Below are positions 36,374-48,684 of a stretch of DNA of 64,000 nt, one piece after another. The notes beneath the pieces were generated by a model. The model was not told the origin of the DNA. It was given only the letters and a program-made list of their open reading frames with translations, and made no database searches. Position numbers and translations under genes: made by a program. Position 1 is the stretch's first letter; the number at the start of each line of letters is the position of its first letter. The DNA is from Extensimonas soli (GTDB taxonomy: Bacteria; Pseudomonadota; Gammaproteobacteria; Burkholderiales; Burkholderiaceae_C), in contig NZ_JARGEL010000016.1 in NCBI RefSeq assembly GCF_029211265.1, positions 62,001-126,000 of the forward strand, in the 5' to 3' direction.

Positions 36374-37239
36374 GGCGTGGAACGCAGGTTGGTTTCCAAG
36401 GTTTGCTCGCGCGTGAACTTGAAGCGCGCCACCATGGCGATCTGGTCGGCCTCACGGCGCATGGCGGCGCTGAAAGGGCCGAAGGGCCCGGCGGCACGCG
36501 CGATGGCTTCGGCGCGCCGATCAAGCAGCGCGTTGCCCGAGCTTTGCACGACCTCGGTGGCAAGCACACGCCCGTCGTGGTTCACGGTAAGGATCATGGT
36601 CAGCTCGCCGTAGAGCTTTTTGCCCTGGGCTTCGGGGAAATTTTGCGTGCCCTTGTCTTCGACGCGGCGGCGCAGCGCGTCGTAGTAGATCGCGTAGGCG
36701 GCTTCGCGCGTGCTCGGGCTGATGTAGCGCTTGCGCGGGCGGGCGTTTTGCTCGTTGATGCGCTTTTCGATCTCGGCGAGCAGCTTGAGCAGCTGGCGGC
36801 GCTTGTCTTCCTGCGCCGTGGCGCCGGGGTTGTCGCTGCTCTGGCGCGGATCGGGCGGCGGCATGTTGGCGAGCTGGCGGCGCAGCTGCGCGAGCAGCTG
36901 GGTCTGCTGTTCGAGCAGGGCCTCGGTCTGGCGCTGGGCGTCTTCGACGTCGTTGCCCGCAGCGGTGAGCGCGGAGTACGGCAGCGGGCTCGTGGCACGC
37001 CCGCGCTCGGCCGCGCCGCCGCCGGCGAGCTGCGTCTGCGCGATGGCCTGCGCCTTGTCGGGCCGGTCGTCGGAGCGCGCGTTCACGAGGATGACTTCGA
37101 GCGGCGTGTCCTGGAACACGCGCTGCACCGCCACGGGGTTCACGAAGCGCACCGTGAGCAGCACCGCGTGCACGGCCACGGAAAACAGCAATGCACGCTG
37201 GAACAGGTCGAGGGAGCGCAGCGACGCGAGCGGGTTCAC
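36370..37239 (-). CDS. TonB-like energy-transducer protein
   Basis: 289 aa. A short cytoplasmic N-terminus, one membrane helix (LFQRALLFSVAVHAVLLTV), a charged coiled-coil (EDAQRQTEALLEQQTQLLAQ and on to about residue 160), and a TonB C-terminal-type domain (MILTVNHDGRVLATEVVQSS then AGPFGPFSAAM). It would link inner-membrane energy to outer-membrane receptors, or act as a TolA-like brace; no exbBD nearby. No ATG fits the start; GTG at 37239, 8 nt after the rnb stop, was chosen. Confidence 0.85.
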   Translation of the reverse strand: MNPLASLRSLDLFQRALLFSVAVHAVLLTVRFVNPVAVQRVFQDTPLEVILVNARSDDRPDKAQAIAQTQLAGGGAAERGRATSPLPYSALTAAGNDVEDAQRQTEALLEQQTQLLAQLRRQLANMPPPDPRQSSDNPGATAQEDKRRQLLKLLAEIEKRINEQNARPRKRYISPSTREAAYAIYYDALRRRVEDKGTQNFPEAQGKKLYGELTMILTVNHDGRVLATEVVQSSGNALLDRRAEAIARAAGPFGPFSAAMRREADQIAMVARFKFTREQTLETNLRSTP

Positions 37240-37247
37240 GGTGCGGC

Positions 37248-39380
37248 CTATGCGGTGGCGGCTTGGGTGGGATCGGCCTGCGGTGTAGCCGGCGAGGTTT
37301 CTTCGCCCGGCGCACCCCCTTCGCCCGCATCGCCCGCCACATCGACGGCGATGGTGATCGGGCCCGCAGCAGCCTCTTGGCCTTCTTCGCCGCCTTCCTC
37401 GAGGTCGAGCTGCGCGTCGGCGGCAGGCGGCGTGCCGGTGTCCAGGCGCTCGAGCACGGTGCCGCGCACGTCGAGCGTGAATTCGTCGATCGCGCCGAGT
37501 TGCACGCGCACCTGCGCACCGCGCGGCAGCCCTTGCGCGCCGAGCACGCCAAAGACCAGCGGCAGGCTGTCGGCGCGCACCAGCGCGTCGCCCTGCGGCC
37601 CTTCCTTGAGCACCGTGGCGGTGAGCTCGGTGATGCCGTTTTGCTGCAGATAGCGTAGCGTCCAGTAGCGCTCCATGCTGGCCTGGTAGGCGTTGTAGCT
37701 GCTGTAGGCGGCGTCGAAGCTGCTGAGGATGGCGAACAGCTCGGCGTCCTTGGGCTTGAAGGGCGCGGCGAGCGCGGCCGTGCGCCCGTGGCGCGCGCAG
37801 GCGATGATCTGCCACTGGTTCACGAGGTCGGTGTAGCGGCGCAGCGGCGAGGTGCTCCAGGCGTAGCACGGCACGCCCAACCCTGCGTGCGGCAGCGCCT
37901 TGGTACCCATGCGCACCTTCACGCCCGGCGCCATGCTGGCCTGGCTGCGGTAGATGCCGGGCACGCCCAGCTCGGCCAGCCACGCGCCCCAGCGGCTGTT
38001 GGCGACGATGGCCGCCTCGGCCACGATCAGGTCCAGCGGCGCGCCGCGCCGGCGCACGCTGATCTGCACCTGTTCGCTGCCCGTGGGCTCGGCGCCGTCG
38101 TTGCCCACGAGGCGAAAGCTGTAGTCCGGCCGCGTGAAGTTCTCGGGCTTGCCGCGCACTAGCTCACGCTGCGCTTTGAGGGCGAGCGCAAGGCGGTATA
38201 GAAAAGTGAGCTGCTCACGCAAGTCCAACAAGGGCTCAGGCGTGTTTTCGTATTGAACCGCAGGGTCGCCAAGCCAGGACTCGGTGACGATGTGGTCGAG
38301 CTGGTCGTGGCGCAGGTTGTGCGCCACGGGCACGCGCTCCAGGCGCGTTTCGCTCGCGCGGACTTCGAGCGTGGCCTCGTCGATGCTCACGTACAGCGAC
38401 ACCGCAGGGTTGGCGCGCCCGGCCTCGAGCGTGTAAACCCGCACCACGTCTTCGGGCAGCATGGTGATCTTGTAGCCCGGCATGTACACGGTGGACAGGC
38501 GCCGGCGCCCCACCTGGTCGAGCGCGCTGCCGGGCGCCAGGCCCAGCCCCGGCGCCGCGATGTGGATGCCCAGCACCACGGTGCCCGTGCCCAGGCCCTG
38601 CAGCGAGAGCGCGTCGTCGATCTCGGTGGTGTGCGAGTCGTCGATCGAATACGCCTGCACGGGCGCGAGCGGCAAGTCCTCGGGCGGCGGCGGCACGGGC
38701 AGCGGCGGAAAGGCCGTGCCCTGCGGGAAGTCCTCGAACAAAAAGCGCTGCCAATGGAACTGGTAGGCCGAGTCGATCGCGCCGGCCTGTTGCAGCAGCG
38801 CGAGCGGCGCGGTGTGCGTGGCGCGGCTGGCCTCGACCACGGCCTTGTATTCGGGCGCGTTCTTGTCAGGCTTGAACAGGATTTTGTAGAGCTGCGCGCG
38901 GATCGGCGCGGGGCAGCGGCCCGCGGCGAGCTCCTGCGCCCAGTCGGCGATTTGCTGCTGCTGCTGCTTTTTCTTCTCGAGCGCAGCGAGCGCCTGCTGC
39001 AGCACCTCGGGCGGCGCCTTCTTGAAGCAGCCCTTGCCCGCGCGGCGGAAGTAGTGCGGCGCCTCGTGCAGGCGCAAGAGCATGCCGACCTGCTCGGCCA
39101 GCGGCGCGCTCGCCGAGAAATACTCGCGCGCGAGCTCGGCAAAGCCAAACTCGCCCTCGGGCGCGAACTCCCAGGCCAGGTCCAGCTCTATGCCCTGCGC
39201 CACTTCTTGCGCCTGCGCGAGCAGTGGCGCCGGCTCGGGCTGGGCAAAGCGCAGCAGCAGGTTCGCCGCCTTGACCTTCACGCGCTTGCCCGATTCGAGC
39301 TCGACCTGCGCGGAGCTTTCGGCTTCGGAAAGGATGCGGCCGGTCAGGAATTTGCCGGCCTCTTCAAACAATGCGTACAT
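37248..39380 (-). CDS. RNB-domain exoribonuclease (RNase II family)
   Basis: 710 aa 3'-5' exoribonuclease. The catalytic Asp cluster is in YSIDDSHTTEIDDALSL; later blocks NSRWGAWLAELGVPGIYRSQ and STSPLRRYTDLVNQWQ are the RNB signatures. The N-terminal cold-shock domains differ from Escherichia RNase II and RNase R, and the acidic Glu/Ala-rich tail is of the type common in Burkholderiales. First gene of an operon with tonB-like, aroE and mtgA. Confidence 0.92.
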   Translation of the reverse strand: MYALFEEAGKFLTGRILSEAESSAQVELESGKRVKVKAANLLLRFAQPEPAPLLAQAQEVAQGIELDLAWEFAPEGEFGFAELAREYFSASAPLAEQVGMLLRLHEAPHYFRRAGKGCFKKAPPEVLQQALAALEKKKQQQQQIADWAQELAAGRCPAPIRAQLYKILFKPDKNAPEYKAVVEASRATHTAPLALLQQAGAIDSAYQFHWQRFLFEDFPQGTAFPPLPVPPPPEDLPLAPVQAYSIDDSHTTEIDDALSLQGLGTGTVVLGIHIAAPGLGLAPGSALDQVGRRRLSTVYMPGYKITMLPEDVVRVYTLEAGRANPAVSLYVSIDEATLEVRASETRLERVPVAHNLRHDQLDHIVTESWLGDPAVQYENTPEPLLDLREQLTFLYRLALALKAQRELVRGKPENFTRPDYSFRLVGNDGAEPTGSEQVQISVRRRGAPLDLIVAEAAIVANSRWGAWLAELGVPGIYRSQASMAPGVKVRMGTKALPHAGLGVPCYAWSTSPLRRYTDLVNQWQIIACARHGRTAALAAPFKPKDAELFAILSSFDAAYSSYNAYQASMERYWTLRYLQQNGITELTATVLKEGPQGDALVRADSLPLVFGVLGAQGLPRGAQVRVQLGAIDEFTLDVRGTVLERLDTGTPPAADAQLDLEEGGEEGQEAAAGPITIAVDVAGDAGEGGAPGEETSPATPQADPTQAATA

Positions 39381-39455
39381 CCTGCGGATTGTCCCATGCG
39401 CCTATGATCCGCTGCTCACATTTCCCGCCCCCTTCGCAGCGCCCTTGCCCACGCC

Positions 39456-41048
39456 ATGCCCATCGATGCCTTCGTTGCGCCGCTCACTCTGCTCGCCGTG
39501 GCCTGGCCTTTCGTGTTTTCGTACACGGCGCCGCCACTCAGCAACTTCTGGCCCGTGCTGGGCGCGTGGGCCTGCATTTTGCTGCTCGCGGCGCTCGCGG
39601 GCGTGCGCGCGGCGGCGCGGCGGCGCGCGGGTGCGGGTGCGGCGGCCTCCAGCGGGCCGGATTTTTTTGCCACGCAATGCGCGCTCGGGCTGGTGTTCGC
39701 CGCCATCTTGGCCGGCGGCGTGGGGCTGGTGCAGTATTTCTGGGGCGACGTGGGCCTCGCGCCCTGGGTGCAGCCTTCCACGCCCGGCCAGGCCATAGGC
39801 AATCTGCGCCAGCGCAACCAGCAGGCCACGCTGCTCGCGCTGGGCGCTTGGGCGCTGCTGTGGCTCGTGGTGCAGGCGCAGGCCCAGCTGCAGCAGCAGC
39901 CACCGGCGCACGGCGCAAGGAAGGGGCCGCTCGTGCTGGCGGGCGTGCTGCTCGCGTGGGCGCTTGCCTGGATCGCACTCGCGAGCGCGGCGACCACTTC
40001 GCGCACCGGCGCGCTGCAGTGGCTCGTCATCGTGGCGCTGCTCGCGCTGTGGCGGCGCAGCACGGGGCGGCTGGCGCTCGGCTTGGCGGTCGTGGGTGTC
40101 TTGCTGTACCTGGCCTGGGCCTGGCTGCTGCCGGGCTTGCTGCTGCAGTGGACGGGTTTTCAGGCCGAAGACCTGTTCCTTCGCTTTGGCGGCGAGGGCC
40201 GCGCCTGCGTGAGCCGGCGCGTGCTCTGGTCGAACGTGCTGTACCTGATCGCGCAAAAGCCCTGGACAGGCTGGGGCTGGGGCGAGCTCGACTACGCGCA
40301 CTACATGACGCTGTTCCCCGGCACGCGCTTTTGCCTGCTGCTCGACAACGCGCACGACCTGCCGCTGCACCTGGCCGTGGAACTGGGCGTGCCCGTGGCG
40401 CTGCTCGCCTGTGGGGCCGTGCTGGCCTGGGTCTGGCAGGCGCGCCCCTGGCGCGAGGCCGCACCCGCACGCCAGCTCGCCTGGGGCGTGCTCGCCCTCA
40501 TTGGGCTGCACAGCCTGGTGGAGTTTCCGCTGTGGTACGGGCCGTTCCAGCTTGCGGCGCTTTTTGCCGTGGCGCTGCTGTGGCGCGATCTACCCCGGTT
40601 TTGGGAGCGCTTTACGCTGTTGCGCTATGGCGCTGCGCTGGTTTGGGCGGGTATTTTGGTGCTGGGCGCCTATGCGGGCTGGGACTACTGGCGCGTGAGC
40701 CAGATTTACCGCCCCGTGTCCGAGCGCGCGCCTGCGCTGCGCGAAAACACGATTACCAAAGTCTCCAACACCCTGTTTTTTGCCGACTCGGTCGATTTCG
40801 CCCTGCTCACGAGCATGCCGCTCACGGCGATCACGCCCGCGAACGCGGCGCAGACCTTCACGCTCGCGCAAAGCCTGCTGCACTTTTCGCCAGAGCCGCG
40901 CGTGATCGAGCCCCTGATCGTCAGCGCACGCCAGCTCGGGCGCAGCGACGTGGCAGCCGAGCAGGAGCTGCGCTACCGCATTGCCTACCCGGCAGACTAT
41001 GCGCGCTGGCAGCGCAGAGAGCCCCCCACGCAGGGTGCCGCGCGCTGA
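39456..41048 (+). CDS. PglL-type O-oligosaccharyltransferase / Wzy_C ligase
   Basis: 530 aa, 11-12 membrane helices. Wzy_C block AATTSRTGALQWLVIVALLA and the PglL-like signature LLDNAHDLPLHLAVELGVPV, with HSLVEFPLWYGPFQ. The C-terminal periplasmic domain after about residue 420 fits the PglL/TfpO branch, which moves lipid-linked glycans onto serine of type IV pilins. With pilSR in the window, pilin glycosylation is a reasonable inference; O-antigen ligation is the alternative. Divergent from rnb (75 bp). Confidence 0.82.
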   Translation: MPIDAFVAPLTLLAVAWPFVFSYTAPPLSNFWPVLGAWACILLLAALAGVRAAARRRAGAGAAASSGPDFFATQCALGLVFAAILAGGVGLVQYFWGDVGLAPWVQPSTPGQAIGNLRQRNQQATLLALGAWALLWLVVQAQAQLQQQPPAHGARKGPLVLAGVLLAWALAWIALASAATTSRTGALQWLVIVALLALWRRSTGRLALGLAVVGVLLYLAWAWLLPGLLLQWTGFQAEDLFLRFGGEGRACVSRRVLWSNVLYLIAQKPWTGWGWGELDYAHYMTLFPGTRFCLLLDNAHDLPLHLAVELGVPVALLACGAVLAWVWQARPWREAAPARQLAWGVLALIGLHSLVEFPLWYGPFQLAALFAVALLWRDLPRFWERFTLLRYGAALVWAGILVLGAYAGWDYWRVSQIYRPVSERAPALRENTITKVSNTLFFADSVDFALLTSMPLTAITPANAAQTFTLAQSLLHFSPEPRVIEPLIVSARQLGRSDVAAEQELRYRIAYPADYARWQRREPPTQGAAR

Positions 41049-41055
41049 TCCACCA

Positions 41056-41652
41056 TCAGCGCGCGGCCCCGGCGAGGCCCAGAAACTCCAGCACTGCGGG
41101 CAAGTGCGCGGCAAAGTCGCTGAGCCCATGGTCGCTGCCTTCGAGCAGCAATAACTTGGCGTATGGATAGCGGCCCACCATCTCGCGCCAGTCGAGCAGT
41201 TCGTCGCCCTTGGCGATGAGCGCGAACTCGGGCCCCGCGGGCGGCAGGCCGCGCGTGTCGAGCGCGCGCAGCTCTTCGACATACTCGGGGCGGAAATAAA
41301 AATGCTGGCTCGGGTCGTGCCAGGCGCTTTGTTCACCGATGTAGTTGACCAGGTCGCGCGCCGGATCGACGGCCGGGTTGAGCAGCACGCTGGCGCAGCG
41401 CGCCTGCTGCGCCACCCAGCTCGCGTAATAGCCGCCGAGCGAGGAGCCCACCACGGCCATACTGGCGTGCGGCCAGTCGGCGATGCCCTGGCGCACCAGC
41501 TCCATCGCGGCGCGCGGCGAGGGCGGCAGCTGCGGGCACCACCAGTGCACCTCGGGGTGCTGGTGCGCGAGGTATTGCGCCATCAAACGGGCCTTGGCCG
41601 ATTGCGGCGAGGAGCGAAAGCCGTGCAGGTAGAGCAGGTGCGTGGTTGGCAT
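41056..41652 (-). CDS. YqiA-family alpha/beta-hydrolase esterase
   Basis: 198 aa. YLHGFRSSPQSAKARLM with the oxyanion region, nucleophile serine in VVGSSLGGYYASW, the acid in AKGDELLDW and His in GSDHGLSDF. The family is close to Escherichia YqiA, an acyl-CoA/ester hydrolase of uncertain role. Convergent with the PglL gene (7 bp) and divergent from rodA (103 bp). Confidence 0.9.
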   Translation of the reverse strand: MPTTHLLYLHGFRSSPQSAKARLMAQYLAHQHPEVHWWCPQLPPSPRAAMELVRQGIADWPHASMAVVGSSLGGYYASWVAQQARCASVLLNPAVDPARDLVNYIGEQSAWHDPSQHFYFRPEYVEELRALDTRGLPPAGPEFALIAKGDELLDWREMVGRYPYAKLLLLEGSDHGLSDFAAHLPAVLEFLGLAGAAR

Positions 41653-41755
41653 GGTGTGGGCCCCGAAATGAATGGCGAATGCAATGGTCGCAAGTGCCGC
41701 GCGGCATCAGCGCCAGCTTGGGCGCCCATTGTGGGCCGCCGCGGATAATCTCGCC

Positions 41756-42930
41756 ATGGCTGCCGTGATCGACAAACCCACCCTGGCGCAGCGTGCGCTG
41801 ATGCTGCTGCGCGGCTTTGACCTGCCGGTGCTCGTGCTCGTGGCCGGGCTCGCGGGCCTGGGGCTGCTGGCGATGTATTCCTCGGGCTACGACCACGGCA
41901 CGCGCTTTGTTGACCACGGGCGCAACATGCTGCTCGCGGCGCTGATCTTGTTCGTCGTGGCGCAGGTGACGCCGCAGAAAATCATGGTGCTGGCGGTGCC
42001 GCTGTATGCGCTCGGAGTGGCGCTGCTCGTGGCCGTGGCCTTGTTCGGCCTGACCAAGAAAGGCGCGCAGCGCTGGCTGGACCTGGGCGTGGTGGTGATC
42101 CAGCCGAGCGAGCTGCTCAAGATCGCCATGCCCATGATGCTCGCCTGGTGGTTCCAAAAGCGCGAGGGCCAGTTGCGTGCGCTCGACTTCGGGGTGGCCG
42201 CGCTGCTGCTGGCCGTGCCCGTGGGCCTGGTCATGAAGCAGCCCGACCTGGGCACGGCACTGCTGGTGCTGGCTGCGGGGCTGTCGGTGATTTTCTTCGC
42301 CGGCCTGCCCTGGAAGCTGGTGCTGCCGCCGGTGCTGCTGGGCGCCGTGGCCGTGGTGCTGATCGTCTGGTACGAGCCCACGCTGTGCGCCGAGGGCGTG
42401 CGCTGGCCGGTGCTGCACGACTACCAGCAGCAGCGCATCTGCACGCTGCTGGACCCCACGCGCGACCCGCTGGGCAAGGGCTTTCACATCATCCAGGGCA
42501 TGATCGCCATAGGCTCGGGCGGTTTTTGGGGCAAGGGCTTCATGGCGGGCACGCAGACGCACCTCGAATTCATCCCCGAGCGCACCACGGACTTCATCTT
42601 TGCGGCGTTTTCCGAGGAATTCGGCCTCGCGGGCAACCTGGTGCTGATCACCTGCTTCGTGCTGCTGGTGTGGCGCGGCCTGGCGATCGCGCTGCGCGCA
42701 AACACCTTGTTCGGGCGCCTCATGGCGGGGGCCGTGGCGACGATTTTCTTCGCCTACGCCTTCGTCAACACGGGCATGGTCAGCGGCATCCTGCCCGTGG
42801 TGGGCGTGCCGCTGCCTTTCATCAGCTACGGCGGCACGGCCATGGTCACGCTGGGGCTGGCGCTGGGCATTTTGATGTCGGTGGCGCGCGCGCAGCAGCA
42901 GGCTCCGCACACGCTCTCTAAAATCAGCGC

Positions 42931-42934
<4 letters not shown>
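41756..42934 (+). CDS. rodA: Rod-shape SEDS peptidoglycan polymerase RodA
   Basis: 392 aa, ten membrane helices. SEDS blocks GAQRWLDLGVVVIQPSELLK and MKQPDLGTALL (with the catalytic Asp of the SEDS family in the large loop), and VPLPFISYGGTAM near the end. It polymerises glycan for elongation with PBP2 and MreB. The mre and pbp2 genes are not in view. Its stop overlaps the tldD start by 4 nt. Start ATG at 41756 (MAAVIDKP). Confidence 0.95.
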
Positions 42935-44415
<1,481 letters not shown>

Positions 44416-44464
44416 GGGCGAGCGCGGCAAAAAAGCACCGCGCAAGTCCGTGCAGACCTCGTCC

Positions 44465-45781
44465 TCACCCCTGCCCCGCCACGAAGCACCGCTCCACCAC
44501 CCGGTCGTCCCCCAGCACGATCAGCGCGAACAGCAATTCATCCAGACTGCCCGCCTGCGCCGTCTTGCGCGCGAGCAAAGGCGTGGCGGCGGGGTTGAGG
44601 ACCAGGAAGTCGGCCTCGCAGCCCGGCTGCAGGTTGCCGACCACGCCGGCCAGGCCCAAGGCCTGCGCAGCGCCTGCCGTGTGTTGCCACCACAGCTGCT
44701 GCGGCGTGAGGCCCAGGCCCGTCTTGGTCTGGCCTTCGCGCGCCACGTAGTAGGCCGCAAGCATGGTGTGAAACGGGCTGAAGCCCGTGCCGCCGCCCAC
44801 GTCGCTCGCCAAACCATAGCAAAAGCCCGTGCGCTCGGCGGCGGCGTAGTCGAAAAAGCCGCTGCCGAGAAACAGGTTGCTGCTCGGGCACACGGCAGCG
44901 GCCGTGTGGCGCTGGCGCAGCAGCGCGCGGTCGGCGGCGTCGAGGTGGATGCAGTGCGCATACACGGCGCGCTCGCGCAGCAGGCCGAAGTCGTCATACA
45001 CCGCGAGGTAGCTGCGCGCGGCGGGGAACAGCTCGCGCGCCCAGCGCACTTCGTTCACGTTTTCCGCCACGTGCGACTGGATCCACGTGTCCGGGTAGCG
45101 CGCTGCAAGTTCGCCCGCGCCGCGCAGTTGCGCAGGCGTGCTCGTGGGGGCGAAGCGCGGCGTGATCGCGTAGCCGAGCCGATCGACGCCGTGCCAGCGC
45201 TGGATCAGCGCCTCGGTGTCGACCAGGCTTTGCACGGTGTCGTCGCGCACGCCCTCGGGCGAATGCCTGTCTTGCAGCACCTTGCCGGTGATGAGGCGCA
45301 TGCGCCGCCGCTGCGCCGCCGCGAACAGCGCATCGACCGAGGCCGGGTGCGAGGTGGCAAAGGTGAGCGCCGTGCTCACGCCGTGGCGCAGCAGCTCGTC
45401 GAGGAAGAATTCGGCCACCGCGGCACAGTACGCCGGATCGGCAAAGCGCGCCTCGTGCGGAAAGGTGTAGCGCTCGAGCCAGTCGAGCAGGTCTTCGGCA
45501 GGCGCGCCGATCACGTCGGTCTGCGGGTAGTGGATGTGCATGTCCACGAAGCCCGGCGCGAGGATGCGGCCCGCAAAATGCGTGGTCGGCACGTGCGCAA
45601 AGCGCGGCGCCAGCGCGCTGTAGCTGCCCACGGCGAGCACGCGCGGACAGGCCGGCGCATCCGCCGCGCCAGGCACAACGGATTCATCCGCACCGACGAC
45701 GAGCAGCCCGTCGGATTCGTAACAGGCCTGGCCCGGGCCGGAGAAATACAGCAAGGCGCCGCGGTACGCTTTCATCGTCAT
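44465..45781 (-). CDS. guaD: Guanine deaminase
   Basis: 438 aa amidohydrolase converting guanine to xanthine. Metal ligands: HxH in PGFVDMHIHYPQTD, His in IQSHVAEN, His in VYAHCIHLDAADR and Asp in LASDVGGG. SDVGGGTGFSPFHTMLAAYY is the guanine-deaminase signature. It lies 132 bp downstream of a BMP-type binding protein on the same strand, suggesting purine salvage (inference). Confidence 0.95.
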   Translation of the reverse strand: MTMKAYRGALLYFSGPGQACYESDGLLVVGADESVVPGAADAPACPRVLAVGSYSALAPRFAHVPTTHFAGRILAPGFVDMHIHYPQTDVIGAPAEDLLDWLERYTFPHEARFADPAYCAAVAEFFLDELLRHGVSTALTFATSHPASVDALFAAAQRRRMRLITGKVLQDRHSPEGVRDDTVQSLVDTEALIQRWHGVDRLGYAITPRFAPTSTPAQLRGAGELAARYPDTWIQSHVAENVNEVRWARELFPAARSYLAVYDDFGLLRERAVYAHCIHLDAADRALLRQRHTAAAVCPSSNLFLGSGFFDYAAAERTGFCYGLASDVGGGTGFSPFHTMLAAYYVAREGQTKTGLGLTPQQLWWQHTAGAAQALGLAGVVGNLQPGCEADFLVLNPAATPLLARKTAQAGSLDELLFALIVLGDDRVVERCFVAGQG

Positions 45782-45851
45782 GCCCGCAAGCGTAGCAAGT
45801 TGTCGGCCAGGCAGGCTTGTACGCGGCGCGACGCGGACGGCAAAAGACTAC

Positions 45852-45900
45852 TGATTAGATAGCTTGCAGCGCTTGCCTCATAAGCACAAACGCCATTTTT
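45852..45900 (+). repeat. Family E dispersed repeat, copy E4
   Basis: GATTAGATAGCTTGCAGCGC, TTGCCTCATAAGCACAAACG, then CCATTTTT. Lies between guaD and the BMP-family gene. Confidence 0.6.
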
Positions 45901-45913
45901 CGCCCAAGCTTGC

Positions 45914-47056
45914 TTACGGCGGCAGCGTTCCCTGCACGCCTTCAGCAAGCCAATTCATCTGCAAAATCTGCGCGTCGCCAAGCGCCTGGCCTGCGGGGAT
46001 CACCACCCGGCCCTGGTTGTCGCGCACGGCCTGCCGGCCGGCAGCGAAAGGCCGCAGGCGCCCGTCGGCGACGGCCTGTTGCGCCGCGAGCACCTCGGCC
46101 TGCACGGCGGGCGGCATCCTGGGGCCGAAGGCGCCCACGCGCACCATGCCCGCGCGCACGCCGCCCCAGAAATTGCCGCTTTGCCAGCGCCCTTCGAGCA
46201 GCGCACGCACGCGCTCGGTGTAGTAGCCGCCCCATTCGTGCACCACGGCGAGCAGCTGCACATCGGGCGCCACGCTGCGCATGTCGGAGTGGTAGGCGAC
46301 GGCGAGCCGGCCGCGCTCCTGCGCCGCGGCCATCACCGCGCTCGAGCCCGTGTGGAACGCGAGCACCTCGGCGCCCTGGTTCATCAGCGTCACCGCGGCG
46401 TCGCGCTCGCGCGGCGGGTCGAACCAGGCGTCCAGCCACACGAGCTTGACGCGCGCCGCAGGGTTGACCGAACGCATGCCCAGCGTGAACGCGTTCAGCC
46501 CCTGCAGCACCTCGGGGATGGGAAAGCCCGCCACGTAACCCGCCACGCCACTGCGCGCAAGCCTCCCCGCCGCAATGCCCGCGAGGTAGCGCCCCTCGTA
46601 GTAGCGCGCGTTCGCCGTGGCCACGTTGGGCGCGGTCTTGTAGCCGGTGATGGCCTCGAACTTCACCTGCGGGAATTCGCGCGCCACGCGCAGCACGGGC
46701 TCCATGTAACCAAAGCTGGTCGTGAAGATGAGCTGGTGGCCCGCCGCGGCGAGCTCGCGCAGCACGCGCTCGGCGTCCGCGCCCTCGGGCACGTTTTCCA
46801 CGTAACGGGTCTGCACGCGCGCGCCCAGCGCCTCCTGCACGGCCCTGCGGCCCAGCTCGTGCTGGTGCGTCCAGCCTGCGTCCGTAACCGGAGAGACATA
46901 GACGAAGCCGACCTTGAGCGGTGCTGCTGCAGCGGGCATGGACACCGCCGCTGCCGTGGTGCGGGTCTGGGAGAAAGCGGCGGGAAGCAAGGTGGCACCC
47001 GCGAATGCGCCCAGGCCCAAGCCGAACGCGCGCCGGCGCATGAGGTTTTTGCACAT
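45914..47056 (-). CDS. BMP/TmpC-family ABC-transporter substrate-binding protein
   Basis: 380 aa. Tat-like leader NLMRRRAFGLGLGAFAGAT; then APLKVGFVYVSPVTDAGWTH and TTSFGYMEPVLRVAREFP, typical of the Bmp (basic membrane protein) family that binds nucleosides or related purines. Located upstream of guaD, which would deaminate the imported base. The permease and ATPase genes are not here. The start at 47056 was chosen because GAGGA lies 6 nt before; ATGs at 47071 and 47128 are alternatives. Confidence 0.88.
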   Translation of the reverse strand: MCKNLMRRRAFGLGLGAFAGATLLPAAFSQTRTTAAAVSMPAAAAPLKVGFVYVSPVTDAGWTHQHELGRRAVQEALGARVQTRYVENVPEGADAERVLRELAAAGHQLIFTTSFGYMEPVLRVAREFPQVKFEAITGYKTAPNVATANARYYEGRYLAGIAAGRLARSGVAGYVAGFPIPEVLQGLNAFTLGMRSVNPAARVKLVWLDAWFDPPRERDAAVTLMNQGAEVLAFHTGSSAVMAAAQERGRLAVAYHSDMRSVAPDVQLLAVVHEWGGYYTERVRALLEGRWQSGNFWGGVRAGMVRVGAFGPRMPPAVQAEVLAAQQAVADGRLRPFAAGRQAVRDNQGRVVIPAGQALGDAQILQMNWLAEGVQGTLPP

Positions 47057-47128
47057 GGTTTTCCTCGACATGGCCCCGGTGATGCATGGAAAACAAAGGC
47101 CGCCGGGGCGGCAGCCTTTAACCCACAC

Positions 47129-47205
47129 GACTTACGCAAATCGGGGTGAGGCAAGGCGCTCGCCCCATGGCAAAACACTCTGCAGCATCCTTGTTTGCGT
47201 AAGTC
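47129..47205. repeat. Family D 77-bp palindromic element
   Basis: Perfect 12-bp inverted repeats GACTTACGCAAA / TTTGCGTAAGTC around a 53-bp core with no open frame. Single copy here. It abuts C4 with a 2-nt gap. Confidence 0.7.
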
Positions 47206-47207
47206 CA

Positions 47208-47385
47208 GACCCAGATTGTCCATGAGGACGCGGGATGATGGCGAGGCGGCTGGCGAGGCAGTTTGGTCGCGGCTGAGGAGTGCATGGCCGGTGCCATGGA
47301 CGACGAAGCCGCGGCCAAAATGACCGTCAGACGTCCGCCAGCGCCCGCGTAGGTGCACAGCACCGCCTCATGGACAATCTGGGTT
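47208..47385 (+). repeat. Family C 178-bp element, copy C4
   Basis: Same ends and orientation as C1-C3 (first base changed, right end ACAATCTGGGTT at 47374-47385). Lies 130 bp before the diguanylate cyclase frame. Confidence 0.88.
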
Positions 47386-47515
47386 TAATGCGGGGCATTT
47401 TACGGGCACGGTCCGCAACCCTCCCTCCTACAACCAGGCCGCGCCCGGCAACCGGCGCCGTTGCGGAACACGCACTGCCAACCTGTTCTGCGGGCGGCGC
47501 GGAACCGATTTTTGC

Positions 47516-48661
<1,146 letters not shown>

Positions 48662-48684
48662 GCACAATGGGCCTGCGGCCGGCG

